From Methanoflorens sp963701995 (GTDB lineage Archaea > Halobacteriota > Bog-38 > Methanoflorentales > Methanoflorentaceae), in contig OY969693.1 of assembly GCA_963701995.1 (NCBI GenBank), positions 1,550,001-1,614,000 of the forward strand: 64,000 bases of DNA, in the 5' to 3' direction. Numbering within the stretch: the first letter of the stretch is position 1; every line of letters starts with the position of its first letter. The notes under the pieces are model-generated. The model worked only from the letters and a program-made list of their open reading frames with translations. It did not search any database and was not told the DNA's origin. The position numbers and the translations under genes were made by a program. Shown here piece by piece: positions 8,825 to 17,037 of this stretch.

Positions 8825-9922
8825 ATGAGCACCACATTTTATAAGAACAAAACCATACTAGTGATCGCGGGGCCGATTCAGCAGAAACAGAACTCGTGCG
8901 GACTTTGTTGGAATTCAACCCGCGTGATTTGGTGTGGATCGATAATAACGAGGGTGCTGTGTACGACCTCGAGCAGGATCTTCGATCAAGGCGGCTCTCG
9001 ACTTTTATTGCCGATGTGCGAGATAAGGAAGGGATTGAATCCCTTTTTGAGGGTGTTGATCTCGTTTTTCACCTTGCAGGACTCAAGAATCTTCCGATAT
9101 GTGAGCATAATCCGTATGAAGCGGTCAAGACGAACATCGTGAGAACCAAAAACGTCATTGATGCCTGCCTGCGCGGGAATGTTGAGAAGGCAATATTTAC
9201 TAGCACGGGCAAAGCAGTCAAACCAACCACGGCTTATGGCGCAAGCAAGCTTCTCGCAGAACGCCTGCTAGCACTCGCGAAAACCACGCACCGAGATTAG
9301 GGAACGAGATTTGCGAGTGTCCGATTTGGCAACGTACTTGGCTCTCGTGGTTCTTTTCTCCCGCTTTTTAAATGGCAAATAGCAAATGGCGGCCCGGTCA
9401 CTATTACCCACGAAGATAAGGTGAGGCCTGGAATCCTCATGTCTCAAGCTCTCAAGCTCATTACGAGGGTGGGAGAACGAGCACGAGGTGGCGAGGTCTT
9501 TATTTTGAAGATGCGGCCATTGCGAATAACGGAAGTCGCGACGGTTATGATCCAAGAACTAGCGCCCAAGTACGGACATGACAGCGAAGCAATCAAAACC
9601 GAGATGATCGGGATAAAGGCAGGCGAAAAACTGGGGGAAGAGCTGATCACGGAGAACGAACATCAGCGAGCGTACTAAACAAACGAGATGGTCGTCATCG
9701 CGCCAGAGCTGAAAGAACTTGCACATGTCCGAGAATTCTATCGTGACTCAGCGGCTCAGGGAGAAATCGAGCCGCTTCCCCAGGCGATCTTGCTTTTTCG
9801 GATAGCTCAGATATCAAGCGCTTACTTCATTACGTAGGTTACCTTGCTTCGGCCGGCTCGGGCGAGCAAAAGTTATTTGGCGCCGCGACGCTGAAAGTCA
9901 CAGACGGAGCTGATTGGTCTTA
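8825..9922 (+). pseudogene. Broken CapD/FlaA1-type sugar-nucleotide dehydratase (UDP-GlcNAc 4,6-dehydratase-like)
   Basis: Conceptual translation gives a NAD-dependent SDR of the polysaccharide-biosynthesis (CapD) family. NKTILV plus a degraded glycine loop near 8850-8880 is followed by FHLAGLKNLPICEHNPYEA, then TAYGASKLLAE (YxxxK) and FASVRFGNVLGSRGS. At least four lesions are seen: a frameshift near 8868 in the NAD loop, an in-frame TAG at 9298, an in-frame TAA at 9676, and a frameshift near 9795. The sequence continues in register after each stop, so this is a decayed gene rather than two short genes. Its loss implies a dispensable surface-sugar pathway. Confidence 0.8.
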
Positions 9923-10175
9923 AAGTCAGTAACTGAAGAGATGCATCTTTTTCTCGCGTTTCTTCGTGTTAACTCTCCGTCTCAGTTGCTTCACAAGGTC
10001 TCATAGAATCCAGCGGGTTGCCGAAAGTGCAATGTTACAAGGTAGCACGTATCCCGTTTAAAAAACAAAGCGAATCTTTGGCTATCTCCGACGGCACCCG
10101 ACAAGCATCGGGCATTGTCGTTCACGTTTTGCTTACGGTGAGCAAGATGGCAGCGGGGCTATTTGGCAGATGCTA

Positions 10176-10445
10176 CTACGTGTCCAAAACGCCCTTAAAA
10201 AGGTTCAGTCGTGGCCTTCGCACCGTCTTCTGTTGGTACTTTCCTTTAATGTGCTCTGTGAAGTACTTCAGATCGGTCTTTTCGAGATTCAAGCCCATGG
10301 AACTCAGAAACCCTGTAAAGACCTCTTCAGGAACTCCTGAATATCGATATACACTTGAATCGCAGAACTCAATTTCGAGCGTAGAAGTGTCTTCGTCATA
10401 TGCGACCGCTCTTACGCTTGCGGAGACTACGACTTCGCGATCCAT
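10176..10445 (-). CDS. KTSC-domain small protein (copy 1)
   Basis: An 89-residue protein of the KTSC-domain type, named for a lysyl-tRNA-synthetase C-terminal-like segment. SVRAVAYDEDTSTLEIEF and YRYSGVPEEVF form the recognisable core, and the protein ends in a basic tail, VRRPRLNLFKGV. The function is unknown; some relatives are thought to bind nucleic acid. A close paralogue lies at 11961-12230, same strand, same length, so the two arose by local duplication. Confidence 0.7.
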   Translation of the reverse strand: MDREVVVSASVRAVAYDEDTSTLEIEFCDSSVYRYSGVPEEVFTGFLSSMGLNLEKTDLKYFTEHIKGKYQQKTVRRPRLNLFKGVLDT

Positions 10446-10656
10446 ACTCTCACTTCGATTTGCACATATTTAACTTGTTCTGCGGCAAGAACCTGCTGTA
10501 GCGCAGACAGTTAAAGAAGCGTATCACTCGACGGAATGTTCGCGGTGCCATCTTATTGTGTATTTCAATAAGCTGCCCTCTTTGTCCGCGACCAGAAGAG
10601 ATAAGCTGTAAGCTGCATACAAGCTACTTACCGCATACGTGCAGGAGAGTGAGGGA

Positions 10657-10986
10657 ATGGCTAAGGTGCTTTTGAACGTTTTTGTGGACTATGAGACCTT
10701 GGGAAGGACGGTTAACATCCTATCCGAACAGGGCGTGACGGGGTTTTACTGCCTCGAGTACTGGGGTGTTTCACCGCAGAATTGGAAAGGTTTTGTCATC
10801 AGGGAGGAGCCTGAAATGGCTATAGAGGCGATACGGGACCATACTGAGAGGGCTATACAGGTTAACACGGTCGTAGATGACGATCTCGCTGAAACTATCG
10901 CACGAGTGCTTGCTGCAGGACTTGCGGGAAAGCGTTACACGATTTTGAGAACTCCGGTGGATTCGATTCGCGTCGCAGCGCCGTAG
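10657..10986 (+). CDS. Small alpha/beta protein, possibly PII-like
   Basis: A 109-residue protein with an alternating strand-helix pattern (KVLLNVFVDYETL, then GVTGFYCLEYWGV, then KRYTILRTPVDSI). It recalls PII-like trimeric ferredoxin-fold proteins of archaea. I do not recognise a named family with certainty. The frame opens at a GTG (10639), but gagtgagg just before the ATG at 10657 favours the ATG. It stands alone between two KTSC genes. Function unknown. Confidence 0.5.
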   Translation: MAKVLLNVFVDYETLGRTVNILSEQGVTGFYCLEYWGVSPQNWKGFVIREEPEMAIEAIRDHTERAIQVNTVVDDDLAETIARVLAAGLAGKRYTILRTPVDSIRVAAP

Positions 10987-11492
10987 AGGCGTGCGCACCG
11001 AACAGAGGCGCACGCGCTAGAGAAATACTGTTTAGCTATCGACGACGTTTGAAACGGATTATCCACGCGGCCACATAAAAACTTCTTTCTTTTTTTTTCA
11101 ACTTCAGCACGTTCTTGCCGCGGAATAATTACCTCTCCTGTAAACGCACCTTTGTGCAAGCAATCCATCCCCAGACTGATATAGGCAAGACTAAGCAGGC
11201 CGCGAAGACACACGCTTGTTACGGATTGTTGCATGTGCTGCATCGCCGACCATCCGTCAAAGCAACGCATCATTAGCGCGCTACTCACACGTCAATTTTA
11301 TATCCAAGCTCGCCCTAGAAGTAAGGTCTCAAGCTTGGCACACGCTTGTTACGGATTGTTGCATGTGCTGCATCGCCGACCATCCGTCAAAGCAACGCAT
11401 CATTAGCGCGCTACTCACACGTCAATTTTATATCCAAGCTCGCCCTAGAAGTGAGGTCTCAAGCTTGGTTTGTGGCCTGAGTAGCTCTAGAC
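10987..11492. other. 500-base gene-free stretch dominated by a tandem duplication
   Basis: No gene is supported here. The right half is the 130-base tandem repeat listed separately. Each repeat unit contains an AT-rich ttttatatcc element that could act as a promoter for the truncated surface protein at 11493. Confidence 0.5.
11209..11468. repeat. 130-bp tandem direct duplication
   Basis: Bases 11209-11338 and 11339-11468 are the same 130-base unit repeated head to tail with no spacer. I find one difference, a/g in gtaagg versus gtgagg near the unit end. The copies begin cacacgcttgtt and end aagcttgg. The near identity indicates a recent duplication. It is not a CRISPR array: there are two units and no spacers. 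Confidence 0.92.
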
Positions 11493-11761
11493 ATGCAGCG
11501 CACGAAATTGGTCTCTAACCTTTTGTTGTCTGCTGCTGTCGCTCTGATTGTGTGTGCTGCTTTGGCAGTGCCAGCGAGCGCGGCAACCCTGACTGTCGGT
11601 GCCGGAGGGCAGTTCAAAACCATTCAGCAAGCAGTCGATGCTGCAAACCCCGGCGATACCGTACTCGTCGCTCTAGGCACGTACGCTGAGAACGTCGTGG
11701 TGAACAAGCCGGTGACGGTTACAGGAAACGCGACAGTGCAAGGGCCGACAGCACAAAGACA
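11493..11761 (+). pseudogene. Truncated secreted right-handed beta-helix (NosD/pectate-lyase-like) protein
   Basis: The frame starts with a signal peptide (hydrophobic core LLLSAAVALIVCAALAV, cleavage after ASA) and the opening of a parallel beta-helix, VGAGGQFKTIQQAVDAANPGDTV. It breaks off after about 80 residues, where the sequence passes into an inverted ABC-permease remnant (from 11743). The intact relative at 13017-14261 has the same opening and 414 residues. I read this as the 5' end of a duplicate whose body was deleted. The frame runs on to a stop at 11768, but those residues come from the remnant. Confidence 0.75.
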
Positions 11762-11868
11762 ACGCTAAAACCGATAAGGGCGGCCCAGTCGAGCAGGATC
11801 GGAATCGCGGCGCTGCCCAGCAAAGCACGGTCAAATCCGCTACGAGGTACGTGATCGGTGAACAGTAG
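11743..11868 (-). pseudogene. ABC-2 permease C-terminal remnant (copy 1)
   Basis: Read on the minus strand, this fragment encodes a stretch like FDRALLGSAAIPILLDWAALIGFSVV, matching the C-terminal part of the intact ABC-2 permease at 20265-21026. It lacks the N-terminal five-sixths of the gene. A second remnant at 14329-14498 is more like this one than like the intact gene, and both lose similarity at the same point (gaacagtagacg). The two remnants therefore share an ancestor that was already truncated. Confidence 0.8.
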
Positions 11869-11960
11869 ACGCGCATCGTAAATCGTGTCATAAGTCATCA
11901 CGACATAGACATTATTAGCGTCTATTAGCAATGTTTCGGGTCGCGCGGCAGGTTTTGCGC

Positions 11961-12230
11961 TTAAGTATCAAAAACGCCTTTGAAGAGGTTAAGCCGCGGC
12001 CTTCGCACGACCTTTTGTTTGTAGTGCCCCTTAATATTTTTGGCGAAGTATTGAAGGTCCGTTTTTTCAAGGTTCAAGCCTAAAGAATCAATAAGGCCCG
12101 CGTAGACCTCCTCAGGCACTTCTGAATACTGAAAGACACTCGAATCACAGAATTCAATTTCGAGCGTTGACGTGTCCTTGTCGTACCCGACCGCTCTAAC
12201 GCTTACGGAGACAACGGTTTCACGATTCAC
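11961..12230 (-). CDS. KTSC-domain small protein (copy 2)
   Basis: An 89-residue paralogue of the protein at 10176-10445. It has the same start pattern (VSVSVRAVGYDKDTSTLEIEF) and the same basic end (VRRPRLNLFKGVFDT). Differences are scattered and mostly conservative, so both copies look maintained rather than decaying. It sits between a permease remnant and a DUF6788 gene, inside a region shaped by duplication. Function unknown. Confidence 0.7.
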   Translation of the reverse strand: MNRETVVSVSVRAVGYDKDTSTLEIEFCDSSVFQYSEVPEEVYAGLIDSLGLNLEKTDLQYFAKNIKGHYKQKVVRRPRLNLFKGVFDT

Positions 12231-12344
12231 GATCTTACTCTGATTATAAACTATTAAACTCTTTGCAATGTAAGAACCTCGTTAAAAATGCAATAACCGA
12301 TTAAAGGCTTGTTGGGACTGCTTGAATTTTATTACCGTGGTTTA

Positions 12345-12743
12345 TCACTCAGCCGCTGGGATGAGCTCTATCACTTCACATCTTATCTCTTTTAGGCGCG
12401 CCGAGACATCTTTTATCTCTGTATCAATTTTTTGCTGTTTTTTCCAGTCTGCAACGCCTTGTTCAACTTTTTTTAGATCCTCTACCGATATATATTGCCA
12501 TTTTCCTCGGCATTTTGACGGCGCAAAATAACAGTACGGGCCGTGCAGTTGTCCTTTCCTACACCTGCAGTTCTTTTTGCCACACTTGATCATTCGCCGG
12601 CGAAGTGAGCCAGGGAGAGGCTGTAGCTGCGCTCTTTCGGCTTTAAGGGTCTTGATTCGGTCAACGATCTCGTTGCTTTCGTCCAGCAGCTTCTTTACCC
12701 TGTATAATGCGTCGGCATCTTCAAGCACATCTCCCATTTTCAT
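12345..12743 (-). CDS. DUF6788-type Cys-rich protein
   Basis: A 132-residue protein with helical, charged flanks and a central cysteine cluster, IKCGKKNCRCRKGQLHGPYCYF (residues about 53-74 in short form). The C-x4-C-x-C...HGPY pattern is typical of the DUF6788 family, often found near mobile or rearranging DNA. The cysteines probably bind zinc. No enzymatic motif is visible. Its place in a repeat-scarred region agrees with a mobile-element link, but no transposase lies nearby. Confidence 0.6.
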   Translation of the reverse strand: MKMGDVLEDADALYRVKKLLDESNEIVDRIKTLKAERAQLQPLPGSLRRRMIKCGKKNCRCRKGQLHGPYCYFAPSKCRGKWQYISVEDLKKVEQGVADWKKQQKIDTEIKDVSARLKEIRCEVIELIPAAE

Positions 12744-13016
12744 TTAACCGATCCTTGTCCTTTACTGTGAGCACTCTGGCGAAGCTTCTTCTCGCCTTTG
12801 AATTATTCTACATTATTGTATTTCTTTTGGATATATTACTTCTTAACCTGATAGCTGTATTAAGAACCTAATCGGGGTAAGACTTATATGGTCCGAGCGA
12901 CACTCAGTTCGTGCGTAACAGTCTGCTCGTATTGGGGTCTTTCCAATTAGGCAAGCTAGGAATCTGACGCGTAATAATTTCAAGTGTTTCGAAAAATAGT
13001 CCCGAGATGACTCCCT

Positions 13017-14261
13017 GTGCATAAGATTGCAGCTCCTTTTTTAAGCATTGTAGTCATTTGTTTGCTCGTAAGCACACTCACCGTTTCAGTTAACGGCGCT
13101 GCGCTAAATGTTGGCTCGGGAGGTCAATACAAATCCATCACTGAAGCGGTCAACGCCGCCCAACCCGGCGACACGATCACCATTAGTGCTGGCATCTATA
13201 CCGAGAATGTAATCGTGACGAAGTCAGTAACCATTAAGGCCGCCAGTCCTGGATCTACAGTTGTCACCGCGGCAGATCCGAGCAAAGATGTGTTTCTCGT
13301 GCAAGCGAAGAACGTTCGCGTAGAAGGATTGACAATCACAGGAGCGACTGGCGCTTCGGGTGTTCACGTCGATCACAGTTCAGCATGTGTCGTAACTAGC
13401 CTCAGCGCTCACGGAAACGATCGCGCCGTCTATCTCGATGGTGCTACTAATTGTGAGGTGAGCTCAAGCAACCTTGCTAATAACGGATATGGTGTGTACT
13501 GCGATAACGCGTCAAACAACACTATATCGAGTAGCATTGCAACGGGCGAGCAAGGTAATGGAAAGGCGCTCGGCGATGGCATCTATATGTACTACTCCGA
13601 CGCCAACACGATCACTCACACCAACCTTAGCGCCAACCACGTCTTTGGCATCTCACTCTATCACTCGTCCGGCAACACGATTACGAATAACTCAATACTC
13701 AACAACCAAGACATCGGCGTCCGACTCCGCGAGTCGAACAATAACACGCTTACCTTTAACACCGTCAGCGGGAACGTTAACTTGGGGATTCTCTCTATCA
13801 CCGAGACAGGGGACCAGATCTACCTTAATAACTTCATAAGCCAGCCAAACCCTATGAGCCGAGTGCAAGAGAACAGCTTGAATTCGCCACAGCAGCTCTC
13901 TTACACCTTCGGCGGTACGACACATATTGGATATATGGGCAACTACTTCTCAGATTACAAAGGTAGTGACGCCAACGGCACAGGGATTGGTAGCCCCGCT
14001 TCCGTGTATGGCGACAAGTACCCGTTGGTCCAGCCTTTTGAGAAGTATACGAATATTGGTGCAGCCTCAGCTGCTACAACATCTACTACTGCATCTACAG
14101 CATCCACGCAGCCATCTAACCTAACGAGCGGCAACACGACGAGCAATCTCGGCAACTCAGCAGCACAAGCGTCAACGCCCGGGTTTGGCGTAGAAGGTGC
14201 ATTCCTTGCGATCGCGTTGATAGCCTCTGTCTTGGCGTACTCACGCGCGAGACGTTCCTAG
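13017..14261 (+). CDS. Secreted PGF-CTERM-type right-handed beta-helix surface protein (NosD-like)
   Basis: A 414-residue exported protein. Residues 1-28 form a signal peptide. Residues about 30-300 form a parallel beta-helix with repeated N/S-N-T-I motifs (SNNTISSS, ANTITHT, GNTITNNS, NNNTLTFN). A Thr/Ser/Ala-rich linker at about 345-385 leads to PGFGVEGAFLAIALIASVLAYSRARRS, which matches the archaeal PGF-CTERM sorting signal cut by archaeosortase. So it is probably anchored at the cell surface and glycosylated in the linker. It starts with GTG. The repeats recall NosD/CASH domains that bind or act on carbohydrate; the substrate is unknown. Confidence 0.8.
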   Translation: MHKIAAPFLSIVVICLLVSTLTVSVNGAALNVGSGGQYKSITEAVNAAQPGDTITISAGIYTENVIVTKSVTIKAASPGSTVVTAADPSKDVFLVQAKNVRVEGLTITGATGASGVHVDHSSACVVTSLSAHGNDRAVYLDGATNCEVSSSNLANNGYGVYCDNASNNTISSSIATGEQGNGKALGDGIYMYYSDANTITHTNLSANHVFGISLYHSSGNTITNNSILNNQDIGVRLRESNNNTLTFNTVSGNVNLGILSITETGDQIYLNNFISQPNPMSRVQENSLNSPQQLSYTFGGTTHIGYMGNYFSDYKGSDANGTGIGSPASVYGDKYPLVQPFEKYTNIGAASAATTSTTASTASTQPSNLTSGNTTSNLGNSAAQASTPGFGVEGAFLAIALIASVLAYSRARRS

Positions 14262-14328
14262 AACAGACATTGCGCAAATCATAGGCGAGAAAGATCGTTC
14301 CGTAGCGCCGAATAAACTATTTGGAGCG

Positions 14329-14498
14329 ATCACAGGCCTTTCATCAGATTGCGCCGGTGAAACGTGCGGGCCGACAGCACAAAGGCAACGCTAAACCGAT
14401 AAGGGCGGCCCAATCGAGCAGGATCGGAATTGCGGCGCTGCCCAGCAAAGCACGGTCAAATCCGTCTACGAGGTCGTGATCGGTGAACAGTAGACGGC
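14329..14498 (-). pseudogene. ABC-2 permease C-terminal remnant (copy 2)
   Basis: On the minus strand this fragment matches the last ~55 codons of the permease at 20265-21026, including the end of the gene (FTGAI, then remains of RRNLMKGL and the stop). Compared with copy 1 it has a one-base loss in ctaaaccg. It joins in the same direction to a cation-efflux remnant at 14500-14660, which makes a chimeric dead gene. It sits 68 bases after the intact beta-helix gene, mirroring copy 1. Confidence 0.8.
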
Positions 14499-14660
14499 AA
14501 CGGCCTGCAGGAGCGCGGTCAGCACGAGGGTGATTAATGACCACTTGAGCGCCCAGATTCCGCGCTGCGATGTAAGGAGCGACGAATAAGTGACGCCACG
14601 TGCGTGACCGGGTGTGTGAGCACTTGTGGCACCGCCCATAGAGAGGCCTCGGCATGCCAT
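14499..14660 (-). pseudogene. N-terminal remnant of a cation diffusion facilitator (CDF) transporter
   Basis: The minus-strand translation contains SQRGIWALKWSLITLVLTALLQ, which resembles the cytoplasmic lead-in and first membrane helix of CDF-family metal exporters. Immediately after it the frame runs into the ABC-2 permease remnant (AVYCSPIT). Nothing else of a CDF gene is present. I take this as the breakpoint of a past deletion that joined a CDF gene to an ABC permease gene. Confidence 0.55.
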
Positions 14661-15085
14661 GTGCTATTCGACGTTAGAAATCAGTTAATCTTGGTTGTCC
14701 GTATGTCGGAACTCCTGTAGGGGCTCGGAGTTGTGACCTTACGCATCCCGCGGCGAAGGTGTGTAGTATGCCGTACACCACAACAGTAATAATCAAGCCT
14801 CGAGAGACGATCTGCGCCTCTGTCTTGAGCGCTTCTGTCCTGGGGTCAGAGCCTGTATTGGGCTCAAGTCGCTGTGAGTAAGAATCAAAGCTGGCATTAA
14901 GCAAGCTATAAGAATAATTTTTTCATTTTTTTATTTTTGTAAACGCAAGCAGTTAGGCTTCTGGATACATCTGCCTGTGCGTCTGGAAGGCGTGCAGCCG
15001 AATAAAAATCAACGATAACGTGGCAAAACTTTAACAGTGCACGATAGGAGCGTTCAATACTAAAGAAAAGGAGGTGGCGAACAAA
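14661..15085. other. Gene-free stretch with possible remnants
   Basis: A minus-strand open frame (14674-14904, 76 codons) has one hydrophobic segment (GLIITVVVYGIL) but no family resemblance and a probable chance start. An A/T-rich tract lies at 14910-14945. The last 20 bases hold the strong ribosome site of the next gene. I see nothing else. Confidence 0.35.
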
Positions 15086-15379
15086 ATGCTAAGCTACGTT
15101 ATGCTTATTAAATGGACTCAAGCAGGAATCGAGAAGGTAAGGGACACGCCCCAACGAGTGGAACTCGCCCGGAATACGTTCAAGTCCGTCGGTGGAAACC
15201 TTAAAGAGTTCTACTTTGTCTTTGGAAAGTACGATATGATTGCAATTGCTGAGGTTCCGAGCGACGAGGCAATGGGGAAAGCGGTACTCATTATCGCGGG
15301 CCGCGGAGCGGCAAGCATAGAGACCTTGAAGGCGTTTTCGGAAGCAGAAGGATATGAAATAATCAAGGGACTTCCGTAA
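15086..15379 (+). CDS. GYD-domain protein
   Basis: A 97-residue protein of the GYD family, with MLIKWTQAGIEKVRDTPQR near the start, then VGGNLKEFYFVFGKYDMIAIAEVPSDE, the family core. These are dimeric alpha/beta-barrel proteins of unknown activity. The frame opens at a GTG (15074), but a strong aaaggaggtg (15067-15076) sits nine bases before the ATG at 15086, which is the start I choose. It begins a run of small redox or stress-type genes. Confidence 0.8.
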   Translation: MLSYVMLIKWTQAGIEKVRDTPQRVELARNTFKSVGGNLKEFYFVFGKYDMIAIAEVPSDEAMGKAVLIIAGRGAASIETLKAFSEAEGYEIIKGLP

Positions 15380-15734
15380 GCTAAGCGTGCGCTGAGCGCT
15401 CAAGGCATTCTTCTTCCAAGTGATTCATTAGCTTAGACCTTTTTTGCTTCAGGCACAGGCGTAGTTCTATAGCTTCTAGCTACGCTTGACGGGCCGCCTC
15501 GCGGGGTAGAATCCGAAACTTTAAGAGCTACAGCCCTTTGCAGCGGCTAGGGGGTCGTACTCTGCCATTATCTTGCGTATGAGCTGTCTCGTCCTATCTC
15601 TTATCGCCTCATCAGGTTCTTTTGTCATGGACGATGACCTGACCCCGATTCCGTAGCAATAAGGGCTGATAATCTCCAGAAGCACGCCAAACGCTTATGG
15701 CCAAAGTCAGCGAAAATTGAACGAGGTGATTACG
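15380..15734. other. Gene-poor stretch
   Basis: Only one short minus-strand frame of interest is seen (listed at 15521-15628). A ribosome site (gaggtga, 15723-15729) at the right end belongs to the AhpD-like gene. Confidence 0.35.
15521..15628 (-). CDS. Possible 35-residue small protein
   Basis: A short frame beginning MTKEPDEAIRDR and ending DPLAAAKGCSS has coding-like composition (charged helix, Gly-Cys end). The frame could extend upstream to a GTG at 15685 (54 residues, adding EIISPYCYG). I recognise no family and no ribosome site. It may equally be the tail of a lost gene or chance. Confidence 0.2.
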   Translation of the reverse strand: MTKEPDEAIRDRTRQLIRKIMAEYDPLAAAKGCSS

Positions 15735-16118
15735 ATGGGTGAATATCAAGACACTCTTAATGACATTAAGGCGACGCTGGGCATCGTTCCCGGCTTCATG
15801 AAGGGGCTTCCCGAAGATGTGCTCGTGCAGGACTGGCCGCTGTTCAAGAAGTATACTGGCGGACAGACCGCCATCCCCAACAAGTACCGCGAGCTGGGCG
15901 GCTTGATGGTGTCGGCGAACATCAAGTGTCCGTATTGTGCTCTCTTCCACACTGAGATGGCCAAGATGAACGGCGCTACGCAAGAAGAGCTCTCTGAGGT
16001 CTACTTTCTGGCAAGCTTTACGGCACGGTGGAGTGCCGCGATACACGCGCAGCAGATCGACTTTGACACCTTCAAGGACGAATTACAGGAGATACGTGCG
16101 TATCTGCAGAAGAAGTAA
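15735..16118 (+). CDS. AhpD-like / carboxymuconolactone decarboxylase family protein
   Basis: A 127-residue protein with the AhpD-type peroxidase motif CPYCALFHTEM near residues 63-73: the C-x2-C pair with the following His. The family is an all-helical hexamer reducing peroxides or acting as a disulfide relay. The ATG at 15735 follows gaggtga with a five-base gap; the upstream TTG (15717) is less likely. A relatively long N-terminus (IVPGFMKGLPEDVL) resembles archaeal single-domain members. Its neighbours are other small redox-type proteins. Confidence 0.8.
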   Translation: MGEYQDTLNDIKATLGIVPGFMKGLPEDVLVQDWPLFKKYTGGQTAIPNKYRELGGLMVSANIKCPYCALFHTEMAKMNGATQEELSEVYFLASFTARWSAAIHAQQIDFDTFKDELQEIRAYLQKK

Positions 16119-16308
16119 TCGCAAAGCCATCGCGTCTTAGGCCTCATGGATGAATGCAACGAATGTCACCGGTCTGTGCCGTGATGTGACACTTTGCTAT
16201 AAGGTTTGGCGAGAGCACTCGGAACGGCTTTAGGGCGTCGTTAATGAGCACCGCTGTGGCTCTAGCGCGAGCACTATCATTATTACTCTCCTTGCATGAT
16301 TGTTGCAT

Positions 16309-16743
16309 ATGTCAAAAGCAGATGAGGCAGTCACTCTTTTTCAGCACGGTTTCAGCTGTTCACAGGCTGTGCTTTCGGTCTTTGCACAGGACTTCGGGCT
16401 CGACCGGGATCTGGCGCGTCGGATCTCGCAGGGATTTGGTGCTGGAATAGCCTACACAGATGACATCTGCGGGGCTCTCTCAGGTGCGATTATGGTCATC
16501 GGGCTGCGATACGGCAGGATAACGGCGGAAGACAAAACTGCTAAAGAAAAAACTTATGCGGTAGTCGGCGAATTTCTCAAGCAATTCAAACAACGCAATG
16601 GCTCAGTAGAATGCACAAGACTGCTCGGATATAACCTGTCAGACCCGCAACAGGTTGCTGAGGCAAAAAAGAACAAAGTCGTCATGGCACGATGTCCGGC
16701 GTTTGTCCGGGAAGCAGTTGAACTCGTTGAAAAGCTGATCTAA
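16309..16743 (+). CDS. C_GCAxxG_C_C family protein
   Basis: A 144-residue protein with the family signature spread along its length: FSCSQAVL (residues about 16-23), CGALSGAIMVIG (GCAxxG-like), VECTRLLG, and RCPAFVREAV near the end. The conserved cysteines suggest a metal or redox centre; members often occur in anaerobes without a proven role. The ATG at 16309 is chosen over a TTG at 16300. It lies downstream of the AhpD-like gene in the same direction. Confidence 0.78.
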   Translation: MSKADEAVTLFQHGFSCSQAVLSVFAQDFGLDRDLARRISQGFGAGIAYTDDICGALSGAIMVIGLRYGRITAEDKTAKEKTYAVVGEFLKQFKQRNGSVECTRLLGYNLSDPQQVAEAKKNKVVMARCPAFVREAVELVEKLI

Positions 16744-16748
16744 ATGAA

Positions 16749-17033
16749 CTAATCGACAAAAGCATCTTCGACAATGATTTTTATATCGTTAATAAATTCA
16801 ATTGCCTCTTCTTCAGAAGTAACCCCCTGCACGTCAATTCGTCCATTTCTATAAATAGTGATGTCACACCCTTCGTGGGAAAACCGTGCAACCCCCAATT
16901 TTTCCGAGCACTTTGCTACGCCTTGTAATAATGAACACAACTCGTACATGGAAAACTTCCGTCTGAAATGTCCCTCTACGATTATCCCTCCACTTCGGCA
17001 CGGTCGCAACGTCTTCACGTCGTACGCTTTCAT
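16749..17033 (-). CDS. Small conserved-looking protein of unknown function
   Basis: A 94-residue protein with no family I can name. It starts MKAYDVKTLRPCRSGG and contains CDITIYRNGRIDVQGVTSEEEAIEF, a strand-turn-strand-helix pattern that loosely recalls half a TATA-binding-protein fold. It is convergent with the C_GCAxxG_C_C gene (five bases between stops) and heads leftward just after the gene at 17038. Coding probability is good because of codon pattern and compactness. Confidence 0.5.
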   Translation of the reverse strand: MKAYDVKTLRPCRSGGIIVEGHFRRKFSMYELCSLLQGVAKCSEKLGVARFSHEGCDITIYRNGRIDVQGVTSEEEAIEFINDIKIIVEDAFVD

Positions 17034-17037
17034 TGCA

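Noticed and set aside
8700..9142. Plus-strand 146-codon frame overlapping the CapD-like pseudogene
   Set aside because: Its residues lose all similarity where the correct frame carries the SDR motifs; it is only the shifted frame of the broken gene.
9298..9300. In-frame TAG in the CapD-like gene as a pyrrolysine codon
   Set aside because: The same gene also has an in-frame TAA and at least two frameshifts, and other genes here (mcrB, trpB2) end in TAG. Decay explains it better.
11209..11468. 130-bp repeats and the 35-bp repeats at 50021 as CRISPR arrays
   Set aside because: Only two units each, no unique spacers, no cas genes in the window.
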